This document shows positions 1 to 8,060 of a stretch of DNA of 64,000 nucleotides, piece after piece. Position 1 is the stretch's first letter; every line of letters starts with the position of its first letter. The notes beneath the pieces are model-generated. The model was not told the DNA's origin. It made no database searches and saw only the letters and a program-made list of their open reading frames with translations. This DNA is from CAZCPB01 sp044223975 (GTDB lineage Bacteria; Planctomycetota; Phycisphaerae; Phycisphaerales; UBA1924), in the NCBI GenBank assembly GCA_044223975.1, contig JBGALI010000003.1, positions 62,001-126,000 of the forward strand. Reading direction: 5' to 3'. Made by a program: the position numbers and the translations under genes.

Positions 1-41
1 CACCATCCCGCATCCATCTCTCGTTCGCGAGCCCGCCGCAC

Positions 42-3000
42 ATGAACGCACGAATCGCCCGATGCCGCGCCTTCCGGTCGATCCTCGGACTCGCGCTCGG
101 CACCACGATCGCCGCGCCCGCGCTGGCCCAGAGCGAAAAGCTCCACTTCACCTACCTCTGGCACATGGAGCAGCCGATCTACTGGCCCGACCAGCAGGTC
201 GGTGGCGCCGACCGCACCGAGCGCGCCTGGCAGAGCGTCCTCCGCACCGACGCCGGCGCCGCGCACCCCGCCAACAACCTCCGCGACATCTTCTCCAATG
301 CCGACCGCGTCGCCGCCTACCAGTCCCGCGTCAAGGACTCCATCAACGCCATCCGCTGGGCCCCCGAGGCCGGCGCCCAGGTTTCCTTCTCCGGCGGTCT
401 CATCGAAAACCTCATGAGCCTGGGCGCCGCAAACCAGCTCGGCTACTCGCCCACCTGGTTCAACGACTACCGCACCGCCCGCGCCTGGAACACCACGCCC
501 AACTCCAAGCCGCGCCTCGATGTTGTCCTCTTCCCCTTTCACCATCCGCTCCTCCCGCTCTGCGATGCCAGCACGGTGCACAAGAGCATCCAGCTCTACA
601 AGGCCGTCTATCCCGACGCGTGGGGCGCATCCCCTGGCCTCTCCCGCGGCATGTTCCCCCCGGAGATGGCCTTCAGCGAGCGTCTCATCCCCGCGCTCGC
701 GAGCGAAGGCGTCGCGTGGTGCTTCGTCAGCGGCGAGAAAATCAGCCGCGCCTGCGCTGATTTTCCCGTGGTCTACGGCTCCGGCGGCGTCAACTGCGAC
801 CCGCCCAACAAGGCCGACCAGCTCAACGCGCCGCAGGTGAACTACTTCCGCCAGTCCATCTCTCGCGGCTGCGGCCCCGCCGAGGCCTACCCGCTCGCGT
901 TCACACCGCACACCGCCCGCTACGTCGATCCGGCCACCGGCGCCGCCTCGACGATCATCGTCGTCCCCTGCTCGCAGAGCCTCGGCTGGCAGGACGGTTA
1001 CTCCGCGATCGGCCTCTCCGCCTTCAACACGCTCCAGACGCTCAACAACCCCGCCCGCCCAATGCTCGTCGTTCTCGCGCACGACGGCGACAACAACTGG
1101 GGCGGGGGTTACTCGTACTACATGGAAGCGACGCCCAACATGGTGTCGCAGGCCCAAGGCGCGGGCTACATCGCATCAACCGTCGAGCAGTACCTCGCGA
1201 ATCACCCCGTCCCCACGAGCGACATCGTCCACGTCGAGGACGGCGCCTGGGTCAACGCCGACGGCGACTTCGGCGCCCCGCAGTTCCTCAACTGGAACTG
1301 GCCGCCGGTGAACGCGCAGGGCCAGATCGACATCGCGGGCGGCTGGGCCGAGGACATCCGCAACTGGGCCGTCATCACCGCCGCGCAGAACCGCGTCGAT
1401 ACCGCCGAGCAGATCTCGACGGCCCAAGGGTCCCCCATCGTTCTCTCTCGCGTCCTTTACCCTGGTGCGTCAACCACCGAGGCCGAGCGGGCCTGGCACT
1501 TCTTCCTCGCCTCGCTCAACAGCGGCTACATGTACTACGGAACCGCGCTCGACATGGAGGTGAAGCCCACCATCGCCTGCAACGAAGCCGTGCAGCACGC
1601 CGACGCGGTCATCGGCTCTGCCGCGCTCGACACCACCCCGCCCACCGTGTGGATCCCCCAGCGCTGGCCGTGGAACCCCGGCTCGACCAACTTCGGCCCC
1701 GCGTACCACTACCAGCAGTCCGTGAACAACGGCGATTTCTTCGTCTGGACCTTCGCCTACGACGCCTCCGGCATCCCATCGGGCGCGGTCACGCTGAAGT
1801 ACCGCCTCGACAGCGACGGCGTGAACTCCCCCGCTTCCGACCAGAACGAGACCTACGCCGGCGGCTCTGAAGTCGGCGCGTGGCAGTCGGTCACCATGAC
1901 CCGGCGCACGTTCCCCGCCGCCAACGTCCTCAACGACCCGTCCATCGATTTCTTCGAGATGCCCCAGTACATCGCCGACGAGTACTACGCCCAGCTCACC
2001 GGCATCCGAAGCAAGCTCGTCGACTACTACGTCGAAGCCACCGACTCCAAGGGCTTCACCACCAGGTCCCCCATCCAGCACGTCTACGTCGGCGACGGCT
2101 CGGGCGCTTCCGGCGGCGGCAGCGGCACGGTCGTCACCGTCACTCCCACGCCCCCCGTTGCCGGCCAGACCGTCACCATCACCTACGACCCCACCGGGCG
2201 CCCGCTCGCCGGCGCCCCCGCCGTAAAACTCCACTACGGCTTCAACGCCTGGAACCCCACCATCAGCCCCGACCCCGCCATGACGCTCTCCGGCGGCACC
2301 TGGTCCATCACCGTCCCCGTCTCCAGCGCCGCCACGCAGCTCGACATCGTCTTCAACAACGGCGCGGCAACCTGGGACAACAACGGCGGACAGGACTGGC
2401 ACTTCCCCGTCACCGGCGGCGTCAGCAACCAGTGGACCATGGACGGCGTCCGCGACCCCGAGTCAACGCTGATCTCCAGCAACAACGGCATGAACCTGTG
2501 GGCCGGGCTCAAGGGCGACGTGCTCTACGTGGCCTGCAACGACGCCGGCGAGGGCAACGACCACTTCATCTTCGTCGCGCAGTCCCCCGGCGCACTCCGC
2601 GCCGCGCCCTGGGCCAAGTCGGGCCAGGTCGCCGGCTGGTCCGCCTTCCTCGCCGACGAGAACGACAACTCCTACTCCGGCTGGTTCGACGCCGCGGGCA
2701 CGCACCAGAACGCCACCGCCGCCAACGGCGGAGTCCTCGAGGGCACGCTCAACCTCGGCGAAGAACTGGGCAATCTTCCCACTTCCATCTTCCTGGCCGT
2801 CGCGCCCTACGCCACCGCCGATGGCGGCGCACTCGTCGTCGCCTCGCAGGTTCCCCCCAGCCTCAACAACAACGCCAACGTCGATGCGCTGGAGTACATC
2901 GAGGTCTCGCTCTGTGCCTTGGACCACGCCGCCTGCTGCCCCGCCGACTTCAATCACGACGGGTTCGTGAACGGCGACGACTTCGACGCCTTCGTGCTGG

Positions 3001-3101
3001 CCTTCGAGCTCGGCGATCCCGCGGCAGACTTCGACAATAACTCCTTCGTCAACGGCGATGACTTTGACGGCTTCACCTGGGCATTCGAAGCCGGGTGCTG
3101 A
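42..3101 (+). CDS. Secreted GH57-like glycoside hydrolase with starch-binding-like module and Gly-Cys dockerin tail
   Basis: 1019 aa. Residues 1-30 form a signal peptide ending ALAQ. The mature start has HMEQPIYWP (about 41-49), resembling the His-Gln-Pro motif of GH57 enzymes. MFPPEMAFSE has a Glu near residue 207, where GH57 places its nucleophile, and AHDGDNNWGGG (about 346-356) is a candidate acid region. Residues about 700-797 (GFNAWNP, WSITVPV, DIVFNNGAATWDNN) look like a CBM25-type starch-binding module. A further beta-rich region follows, then a twin DFDxF dockerin-like tail (about 965-1019) ending exactly in Gly-Cys. GH57 enzymes act on alpha-glucans; the substrate here is inferred. 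The first ATG fits the signal peptide. The GH57 call rests on motifs only, so alpha-amylase versus another activity is open. Confidence 0.72.
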   Translation: MNARIARCRAFRSILGLALGTTIAAPALAQSEKLHFTYLWHMEQPIYWPDQQVGGADRTERAWQSVLRTDAGAAHPANNLRDIFSNADRVAAYQSRVKDSINAIRWAPEAGAQVSFSGGLIENLMSLGAANQLGYSPTWFNDYRTARAWNTTPNSKPRLDVVLFPFHHPLLPLCDASTVHKSIQLYKAVYPDAWGASPGLSRGMFPPEMAFSERLIPALASEGVAWCFVSGEKISRACADFPVVYGSGGVNCDPPNKADQLNAPQVNYFRQSISRGCGPAEAYPLAFTPHTARYVDPATGAASTIIVVPCSQSLGWQDGYSAIGLSAFNTLQTLNNPARPMLVVLAHDGDNNWGGGYSYYMEATPNMVSQAQGAGYIASTVEQYLANHPVPTSDIVHVEDGAWVNADGDFGAPQFLNWNWPPVNAQGQIDIAGGWAEDIRNWAVITAAQNRVDTAEQISTAQGSPIVLSRVLYPGASTTEAERAWHFFLASLNSGYMYYGTALDMEVKPTIACNEAVQHADAVIGSAALDTTPPTVWIPQRWPWNPGSTNFGPAYHYQQSVNNGDFFVWTFAYDASGIPSGAVTLKYRLDSDGVNSPASDQNETYAGGSEVGAWQSVTMTRRTFPAANVLNDPSIDFFEMPQYIADEYYAQLTGIRSKLVDYYVEATDSKGFTTRSPIQHVYVGDGSGASGGGSGTVVTVTPTPPVAGQTVTITYDPTGRPLAGAPAVKLHYGFNAWNPTISPDPAMTLSGGTWSITVPVSSAATQLDIVFNNGAATWDNNGGQDWHFPVTGGVSNQWTMDGVRDPESTLISSNNGMNLWAGLKGDVLYVACNDAGEGNDHFIFVAQSPGALRAAPWAKSGQVAGWSAFLADENDNSYSGWFDAAGTHQNATAANGGVLEGTLNLGEELGNLPTSIFLAVAPYATADGGALVVASQVPPSLNNNANVDALEYIEVSLCALDHAACCPADFNHDGFVNGDDFDAFVLAFELGDPAADFDNNSFVNGDDFDGFTWAFEAGC

Positions 3102-3158
3102 CGCTCCTGGGCCTTGCCGTGGTCCCGTATTCGCTGCTCGCTGTCTCCCGTCCTTTTC

Positions 3159-3164
3159 TATACT
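3159..3164 (+). promoter_or_regulatory. TATACT -10 box, leaderless start for the zinc-ribbon gene
   Basis: TATACT lies exactly 6 nt (CCGCCC) before the ATG at 3171, so transcription would start at or next to the A of the start codon. No Shine-Dalgarno motif is visible. The same spacing recurs at scoB, parA and the M20 gene in this window. No good -35 hexamer is apparent. Confidence 0.55.
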
Positions 3165-3170
3165 CCGCCC

Positions 3171-3752
3171 ATGACCACGCCCCCCCACGGCAAGAAGCCT
3201 GCCCACGGCGCACACCCCGCCAAGCCCGAGCCCACGCCGGCGGCGAAGCCGACAGGAAAGCCCGGCGCCATGCCGCCTCCGGCGCAGTACAAGCCGACGG
3301 TGCACGACAAGGACGACACCCGCGTCCACGGCCGTATGAAGAGCGACGAGGGCGACCCGCGCCTCCGCTGCCCCAAAGACTCGACCTACATGGAAAAGGT
3401 GATGGTCGGCTCGATCGAGATCGACCGCTGCGCCTCGTGCGGCGCCATGTGGTTCGATGCGCTCGAGCTCGAGAAGATCCTCGAGGCCAAGGACGCCAAG
3501 GCCTTCGTGAAGCGGATCGACATCGGCGCCATCGGCCGCGCCCCCGGCGTGCGTGCCCTGGGCACCATCGTCTGCCCCCGCGACCGCTCGCCGCTCATCC
3601 GCCTCCAGGACATGAAGCAGTCGCACATCGAGGAGCTGGGCTGCACCGTCTGCGGCGGCGTGCTCCTCGACAAGGGCGAGCTCAAGGACCTTAGCGAATT
3701 CACGCTCAAGGAGCGTGTGCGGGCGCTGGTCGAGCGGTGGAAGGGCGGCTGA
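3171..3752 (+). CDS. Two-copy TFIIB-type zinc-ribbon (zf-TFIIB) protein
   Basis: 193 aa, cytoplasmic. After a Pro/Ala/Lys-rich N terminus, residues about 70-115 have CPKD...CASCGAMWFDALELEKI and residues about 135-180 have CPRD...CTVCGGVLLDKGELKDL. Both match the CPxC/CxxCxGxWxDxxEL pattern of the zf-TFIIB family, though in each first pair the second Cys is replaced (CPKD, CPRD), leaving an incomplete ligand set. The family binds zinc; its role is unknown. I chose ATG 3171 over an upstream ATG at 3114 because a TATACT box sits 6 nt before it and the extension looks non-coding. It ends 21 nt from the convergent beta-propeller gene. Confidence 0.75.
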   Translation: MTTPPHGKKPAHGAHPAKPEPTPAAKPTGKPGAMPPPAQYKPTVHDKDDTRVHGRMKSDEGDPRLRCPKDSTYMEKVMVGSIEIDRCASCGAMWFDALELEKILEAKDAKAFVKRIDIGAIGRAPGVRALGTIVCPRDRSPLIRLQDMKQSHIEELGCTVCGGVLLDKGELKDLSEFTLKERVRALVERWKGG

Positions 3753-3773
3753 CGCGGCGGCCACGCCAACGCG

Positions 3774-6299
3774 TCAGCACCCCGCCTCGAACGCCGCGAC
3801 GAAGGCGTCGAAGTCCTCGCCGTTGACCCAGCCGTTGCGGTCGGCATCGGCGGCAGGGTCGCCGAGTTCGAAGGCCAGAATGAACGTGTCAAAGTCAACG
3901 CCGTTGACGAATCCGTTCGCGTCGGCGTCCGCCAGACAGACCACCGACAGGTGCGCGGCCTGGCTGGCCGCCGATCCGCACGAGCCAATGATCACACAGT
4001 CATAGTCTCCGGCATCGGAGAACCGAGTGTCCGCGATGTCGAGCGTGGCTGAGGTCGCGCCGCTGACCCAGCCTCCTCCTACCGAAGCGCCGCCGGGACC
4101 GTCGGCGATGGCTTGACCGTTCCGGCGCCAGCGGAATTTGAGTTCAGGAAACCCACTGGCGGGGGCCACTCGGAACGATGCCCCAAAGCTCTGCGCCGCG
4201 ATGACGGCCTCGGGCTGGCGTGCGATCCACGGGGCGCCGGTGTCGGACCAGCGGGCCCAGTAGGTGGACGGCCTCCCGCCGGCATTTTTGAAGCCACCGC
4301 ACACGACGAGTTCGTCGTGGTACACGCCGAGACCAAACACGCGTGCGTCCAATCCCGAGCCGAGCGGTCGCCACGTCGTGCCATCCCAGCTGGCGATGTT
4401 GTTGGCGGCCACCCCGTTGATGCCCGTGAACTCGCCCGCGACGATGAGCTTGTCGTGATACACCGCGAGCGCGCCGATCACCCCGTCGTACGGTCCATGG
4501 CCGACCCCGCTTGCAATTGGCCCCCACGCGGTGCCGTCCCAGCGCGCCAACCATTCACACGCGGCGGTGCCGGCGTGCGTAAAGCGTCCTGCGGCAATGA
4601 GGTCATCGCGATAAGGAAGGAGCGATGTGACGCTCGCGTACGAGTCCGGCATGCCGCCGCCGATATCCTTCCATTCCGTGCCGTCCCATTGCGCGATGCA
4701 GTTGAGAGGAGATCCGTCGCCGCTGGATCGAAAATAGCCGCCGGCGATCAGCATATTCCGGTACGTGCAGAGCGATCGGACGGTGCCACCCAAGCCAACT
4801 CCAAGGGGCTCCCACTGAGGGTCGTTCCATCGAGCGACACCGTTGGCAACCGAATCACTCTCTTGAAAACTCCCTCCGATCACCAGCTGGCCGTTCCAGT
4901 CCACGGCCGACTCCATGGACCCGTACCACGTGGGGTACGACGCAAACTGCTGCCACCCCGACGATGACCACTTCGCGAGCCCTTCGCCGGGTCCACCGCC
5001 GAATTCGCTGAACTCCCCGAGCACGATGAGTGACTCGTGCCAGGGACGGAGGGAAACGCCCTGACCGCCGATACCCAACCCGCACTCGAGCGAGCTCCAC
5101 CCTGCACCGTCCCACCTGACGATGCCGCGGGCGTTTATGGGGCCGACGTTTGAAGTGTTGCCGGTGAAAACGACCTCGCCGCGATAGACCGAAAGCGCCG
5201 ATGCCGGGCCATCGAACCCGGCCCCAACCAGATGCCATCGATCGCCGTCGAATTCGTACACGTTGCGGGAGCAGGCAAAGAGGCGGCCCTGAACGGCGGC
5301 GAGAAGGTCTACGACGGGAAGGTCGGTGTCGTCGAGAATGTCCCAATCTGTTCCGCTCCATCGGGCGACCTGGTGGCGGTAGTACCCCTCGTAGAAGGCG
5401 CCAGACGCAAAGAGGCCAGACGAATGGCTGACGAGCGACGCTACTTCGGGCCGTAACATGCCCTGAACCGCGCCCATAAATGTCCACGCGGATCCGCTCC
5501 AGGAGGCGAGCGATCCGAGGAAGTCGCCGGCCTCGGAGAAAAAGCTTCCGCCTGCATAGACGATGCCCTGGTGCACTACCACGCACGTTACATTGCTGAA
5601 AGTCAGGGTCGTGTCGGGCGCCGACCACGCCGCGCCGCTCCACGTGATCACGGTGTTCCGGCCGAGGTCCGTACGGCCGAGGACAAACAGCTGACCGCCC
5701 GAGGACCACATGTGGTCGACCGTGTAGAACTTGAGCGGCAGGGCGATGTGAGTCTTCTTGGAATCCGACGGGTTCCACACCATGATCCCGTCTTCGCAAT
5801 AATCAAAGCCACAGGCGTTAAAATTACCGGCCGCGATGATCGATCCGTAATGCTCAGTGAGCGTGTGCACTTCGGTCAGCGACTCATTGGAGTTGACGGG
5901 GAACGGGGTCCACGTCTTGCCGTCCCAGATTGCCATCCCGTGCGCGGGGGTGCCTCCTGCCTTGGAGAAATGGCCGGCGACAACAAGCATGCCGTGATAG
6001 ATGCGCAGATCATTCACTGTCCCGTCGGTGCCACCGCCGATTTCCTGCCACACCTGCCCGTCCCACGTCGCGAGGCTGCGCGCAGGCCGGCCACCTGCGG
6101 ACCCAAACTCTCCGCCGACAACAAGGACGGGCGGCAAAGGCCCCGCCCCATCCGCATCCCACTCGATCGCGGCGAGAACATCCCCGTTAAGCCCAGGAAG
6201 CGGATCGCCGGGGAGCCAGCCCGGGCATTGTGCCGTAACGACGGTGCCCAGCACGCAGGACAAAGCAACGGAAGCGAATTCAGTCGACGACGCACACAT
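3774..6299 (-). CDS. Secreted beta-propeller-like repeat protein with Ig-like domain and Gly-Cys dockerin tail
   Basis: 841 aa. Residues 1-23 form a signal peptide ending VTAQ. Most of the protein is a series of repeats of the form WDGxxWxxxGxG...VxxLxVYxxxLxVGGxFxxAGG, spaced about 45-55 residues, which suggests one or two beta-propellers of the kelch/galactose-oxidase type. An Ig-like domain follows (about 690-790; FRWRRNGQ, DAGDYDCVI). The C terminus is the twin DFDxF dockerin-like tail ending Gly-Cys. No catalytic residues are recognisable, so a binding or adhesive role is inferred. GGAGG precedes the ATG and a candidate promoter lies about 70 nt upstream. Confidence 0.75.
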   Translation of the reverse strand: MCASSTEFASVALSCVLGTVVTAQCPGWLPGDPLPGLNGDVLAAIEWDADGAGPLPPVLVVGGEFGSAGGRPARSLATWDGQVWQEIGGGTDGTVNDLRIYHGMLVVAGHFSKAGGTPAHGMAIWDGKTWTPFPVNSNESLTEVHTLTEHYGSIIAAGNFNACGFDYCEDGIMVWNPSDSKKTHIALPLKFYTVDHMWSSGGQLFVLGRTDLGRNTVITWSGAAWSAPDTTLTFSNVTCVVVHQGIVYAGGSFFSEAGDFLGSLASWSGSAWTFMGAVQGMLRPEVASLVSHSSGLFASGAFYEGYYRHQVARWSGTDWDILDDTDLPVVDLLAAVQGRLFACSRNVYEFDGDRWHLVGAGFDGPASALSVYRGEVVFTGNTSNVGPINARGIVRWDGAGWSSLECGLGIGGQGVSLRPWHESLIVLGEFSEFGGGPGEGLAKWSSSGWQQFASYPTWYGSMESAVDWNGQLVIGGSFQESDSVANGVARWNDPQWEPLGVGLGGTVRSLCTYRNMLIAGGYFRSSGDGSPLNCIAQWDGTEWKDIGGGMPDSYASVTSLLPYRDDLIAAGRFTHAGTAACEWLARWDGTAWGPIASGVGHGPYDGVIGALAVYHDKLIVAGEFTGINGVAANNIASWDGTTWRPLGSGLDARVFGLGVYHDELVVCGGFKNAGGRPSTYWARWSDTGAPWIARQPEAVIAAQSFGASFRVAPASGFPELKFRWRRNGQAIADGPGGASVGGGWVSGATSATLDIADTRFSDAGDYDCVIIGSCGSAASQAAHLSVVCLADADANGFVNGVDFDTFILAFELGDPAADADRNGWVNGEDFDAFVAAFEAGC

Positions 6300-6367
6300 C
6301 GTGCAACCTCCGCATGGACGCGTTGATTGAACGCCAGCCGATGTCCAACGAAAGATCCAGCTATGAC

Positions 6368-6396
6368 ATCATACCCTTAGAAAGCAAGAATTTGAA
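6368..6396 (-). promoter_or_regulatory. Candidate sigma-70-type promoter for the beta-propeller gene
   Basis: On the minus strand TTCAAA (6396-6391) is followed after 17 nt by TATGAT (6373-6368), about 68 nt before the ATG at 6299. It lies in a locally AT-rich patch (about 6360-6415), unusual in this GC-rich window. The rest of the 169-nt gap between the propeller gene and scoB shows nothing else I recognise. Confidence 0.45.
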
Positions 6397-6468
6397 GACT
6401 AAAGACTTAGCTTCGAGACGCTGCCACCGTGTGTCCCGATTGACTGAGGCGCCGCCCTCCTGCTGAGA

Positions 6469-7134
6469 TCATTGCGTTGCAATGATCTGCGGTGTCGCCG
6501 ACACCACGATCTCCGCCTCCGTCACCTTCTTTACATCCTCCACGCTCACCCCCGGCGCCACTTCGGTCAGCACGAACCGACGCTTCGCCGGATCCATCTC
6601 GAGCACGCACAGCTCGGTGATGACCATGTCAACGCAGCGCTTGCCCGTGAGCGGCAGCGAGCACTGCTTCACGATCTTGGCCACGCCGCCCTTTGCCGTG
6701 TGCTCCATCGTGACGACGACGCGCTTCACGCCCGCGACCAGGTCCATCGCGCCGCCCATGCCCTTGACCATCTTCCCCGGCACCATCCAGTTCGCCAAGT
6801 CGCCCTCCTGCGAGACCTGCATGGCGCCCAGGATGCACAGGTCGATGTGGCCGCCACGGATCATGGCGAAGGAGTCCGACGAACTGAAGAAGCTCGCGCC
6901 CTTCCGCGCCGTGATCGTCTGCTTGCCCGCGTTGATCAGGTCCGCATCGATCTCGCTCTCGCGCGGGAAGGGGCCCATGCCGAGCAGGCCGTTCTCGGAT
7001 TGCAGCCAGACGTCCATCCCCGCGGGGACGTAGTTGGCCACCAGCGTCGGCATCCCGATGCCCAGGTTGACCATGAAGCCGTCGCGGAGTTCCTTGGCGG
7101 CACGCTGCGTGATCTGCTCGCGGGTGAGTGGCAT
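6469..7134 (-). CDS. scoB: 3-oxoacid CoA-transferase subunit B
   Basis: 221 aa. The family transfers CoA between succinyl-CoA and acetoacetate or a related 3-oxoacid, as an A/B heterodimer in the cytoplasm. The start (MPLTREQITQRAAKEL), the GIGMPTLVANY loop and SENGLLGMGP, which carries the catalytic Glu of CoA-transferase B subunits, are all present. The length matches the family. ATG 7134 was chosen over upstream codons because homology begins there and a TATACT box lies 6 nt before it. No subunit A gene lies on either side, which is unusual because scoA and scoB are normally adjacent; A is presumably elsewhere. Confidence 0.9.
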   Translation of the reverse strand: MPLTREQITQRAAKELRDGFMVNLGIGMPTLVANYVPAGMDVWLQSENGLLGMGPFPRESEIDADLINAGKQTITARKGASFFSSSDSFAMIRGGHIDLCILGAMQVSQEGDLANWMVPGKMVKGMGGAMDLVAGVKRVVVTMEHTAKGGVAKIVKQCSLPLTGKRCVDMVITELCVLEMDPAKRRFVLTEVAPGVSVEDVKKVTEAEIVVSATPQIIATQ

Positions 7135-7140
7135 GGGCAG

Positions 7141-7146
7141 AGTATA
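7141..7146 (-). promoter_or_regulatory. TATACT -10 box, leaderless start for scoB
   Basis: On the minus strand TATACT is followed by CTGCCC and then the scoB ATG (7134-7132). The 6-nt spacing places the expected transcription start at the start codon. No Shine-Dalgarno motif is visible. Confidence 0.55.
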
Positions 7147-7274
7147 AGAGATGCCACGCCCAAGGCTCGCGGCAGGTGATTCCTCCGGAGGCACGACCCG
7201 TGAACCCGTGGACGCAAGCCGCGGTACTGTGTTCCCAAGATAGAGTTGCGGATCGCGCGGGGGACTCGCGGCCC

Positions 7275-8060
7275 ATGGCAAACCTCTCCCTACGCAAGTG
7301 GTACCTGGACGCGATCGCCGAGGACGGCCGCGTCTGGATCGTCTACTGGGCGAGTCTGCGCCTCGGCCCGGTGAGCCTGGCGATCTCGAGCGTGCTGGAA
7401 TCGACGCCGGGACAACCGCCGCGAACCCGCACGAGTATCAGCGGTGGCGAAGAACCGCGTGAAAGCGATAGCACTATCGCGTGGTCGCTCGACGCGCTGG
7501 CCATCCGCGGCAACTGGTCGCGGGTAGATCCGCCCGCCGAGCTCGAGCTGCTGAACAACGCCAACGGCTCGATCCGCTGGCGCTGCGCCGCGCCCCGCGC
7601 GCGCGTTGAACTTCTGACCGCCGGCGAGCGCGTTCACGCCATGGGGTACGCCGAGGTCATGGACATGACCATCGCTCCCTGGAAGCTGCCGATCCGCGAG
7701 CTCCGCTGGGGACGCGCGGTCGGCGCGGGCGGGTCGGTGGTGTGGATCGACTGGAGGGGGGCGCACGAGCGAACCGATGTGCTCGTGGACGGATCACCCG
7801 TCGCGGGACGCGTCCGCGACGACGCGATCGAAGGCGACACGTTCTCGCTCCGGCTCACGCGCGACCGCACGCTGCGCGACGGGCCGATCGGCACGACCGC
7901 GCTCGCGGGCGTACCGGGGATCTCGTCGTGGGCGCCGGCGAAGTTTCTCACCACGCACGAGACCAAGTGGATCAGCCGCGCCGCGTTCGCGTCGGGCACG
8001 CGCGCGTGGGACGGCTGGGCCATTCACGAGGTGGTGCGCTTCCCGGAGCCGGAGCCATGA
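7275..8060 (+). CDS. Lipocalin-like conserved hypothetical protein
   Basis: 261 aa, no signal peptide or membrane span. The sequence is beta-rich. It contains DGRVWIVYWASLRLGP near the start, GYAEVMDMTIAPWKLPIRELRWGR in the middle and SVVWIDWRGAH after it, which recall the lipocalin-like fold seen in CrtC-type hydratases and related uncharacterised proteins. I do not assign an enzyme activity. Its stop overlaps the next start as ATGA, so it is probably translationally coupled to the ICMT/PAP2/Lgt-like membrane protein and may act with it, for example in binding a lipid. ATG 7275 was chosen because the upstream extension overlaps the divergent scoB promoter. Confidence 0.6.
   Translation: MANLSLRKWYLDAIAEDGRVWIVYWASLRLGPVSLAISSVLESTPGQPPRTRTSISGGEEPRESDSTIAWSLDALAIRGNWSRVDPPAELELLNNANGSIRWRCAAPRARVELLTAGERVHAMGYAEVMDMTIAPWKLPIRELRWGRAVGAGGSVVWIDWRGAHERTDVLVDGSPVAGRVRDDAIEGDTFSLRLTRDRTLRDGPIGTTALAGVPGISSWAPAKFLTTHETKWISRAAFASGTRAWDGWAIHEVVRFPEPEP

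Noticed and set aside
3095..3694. Alternative frame over the zinc-ribbon gene
   Set aside because: The frame from 3171 carries the paired Cys motifs; this one does not.
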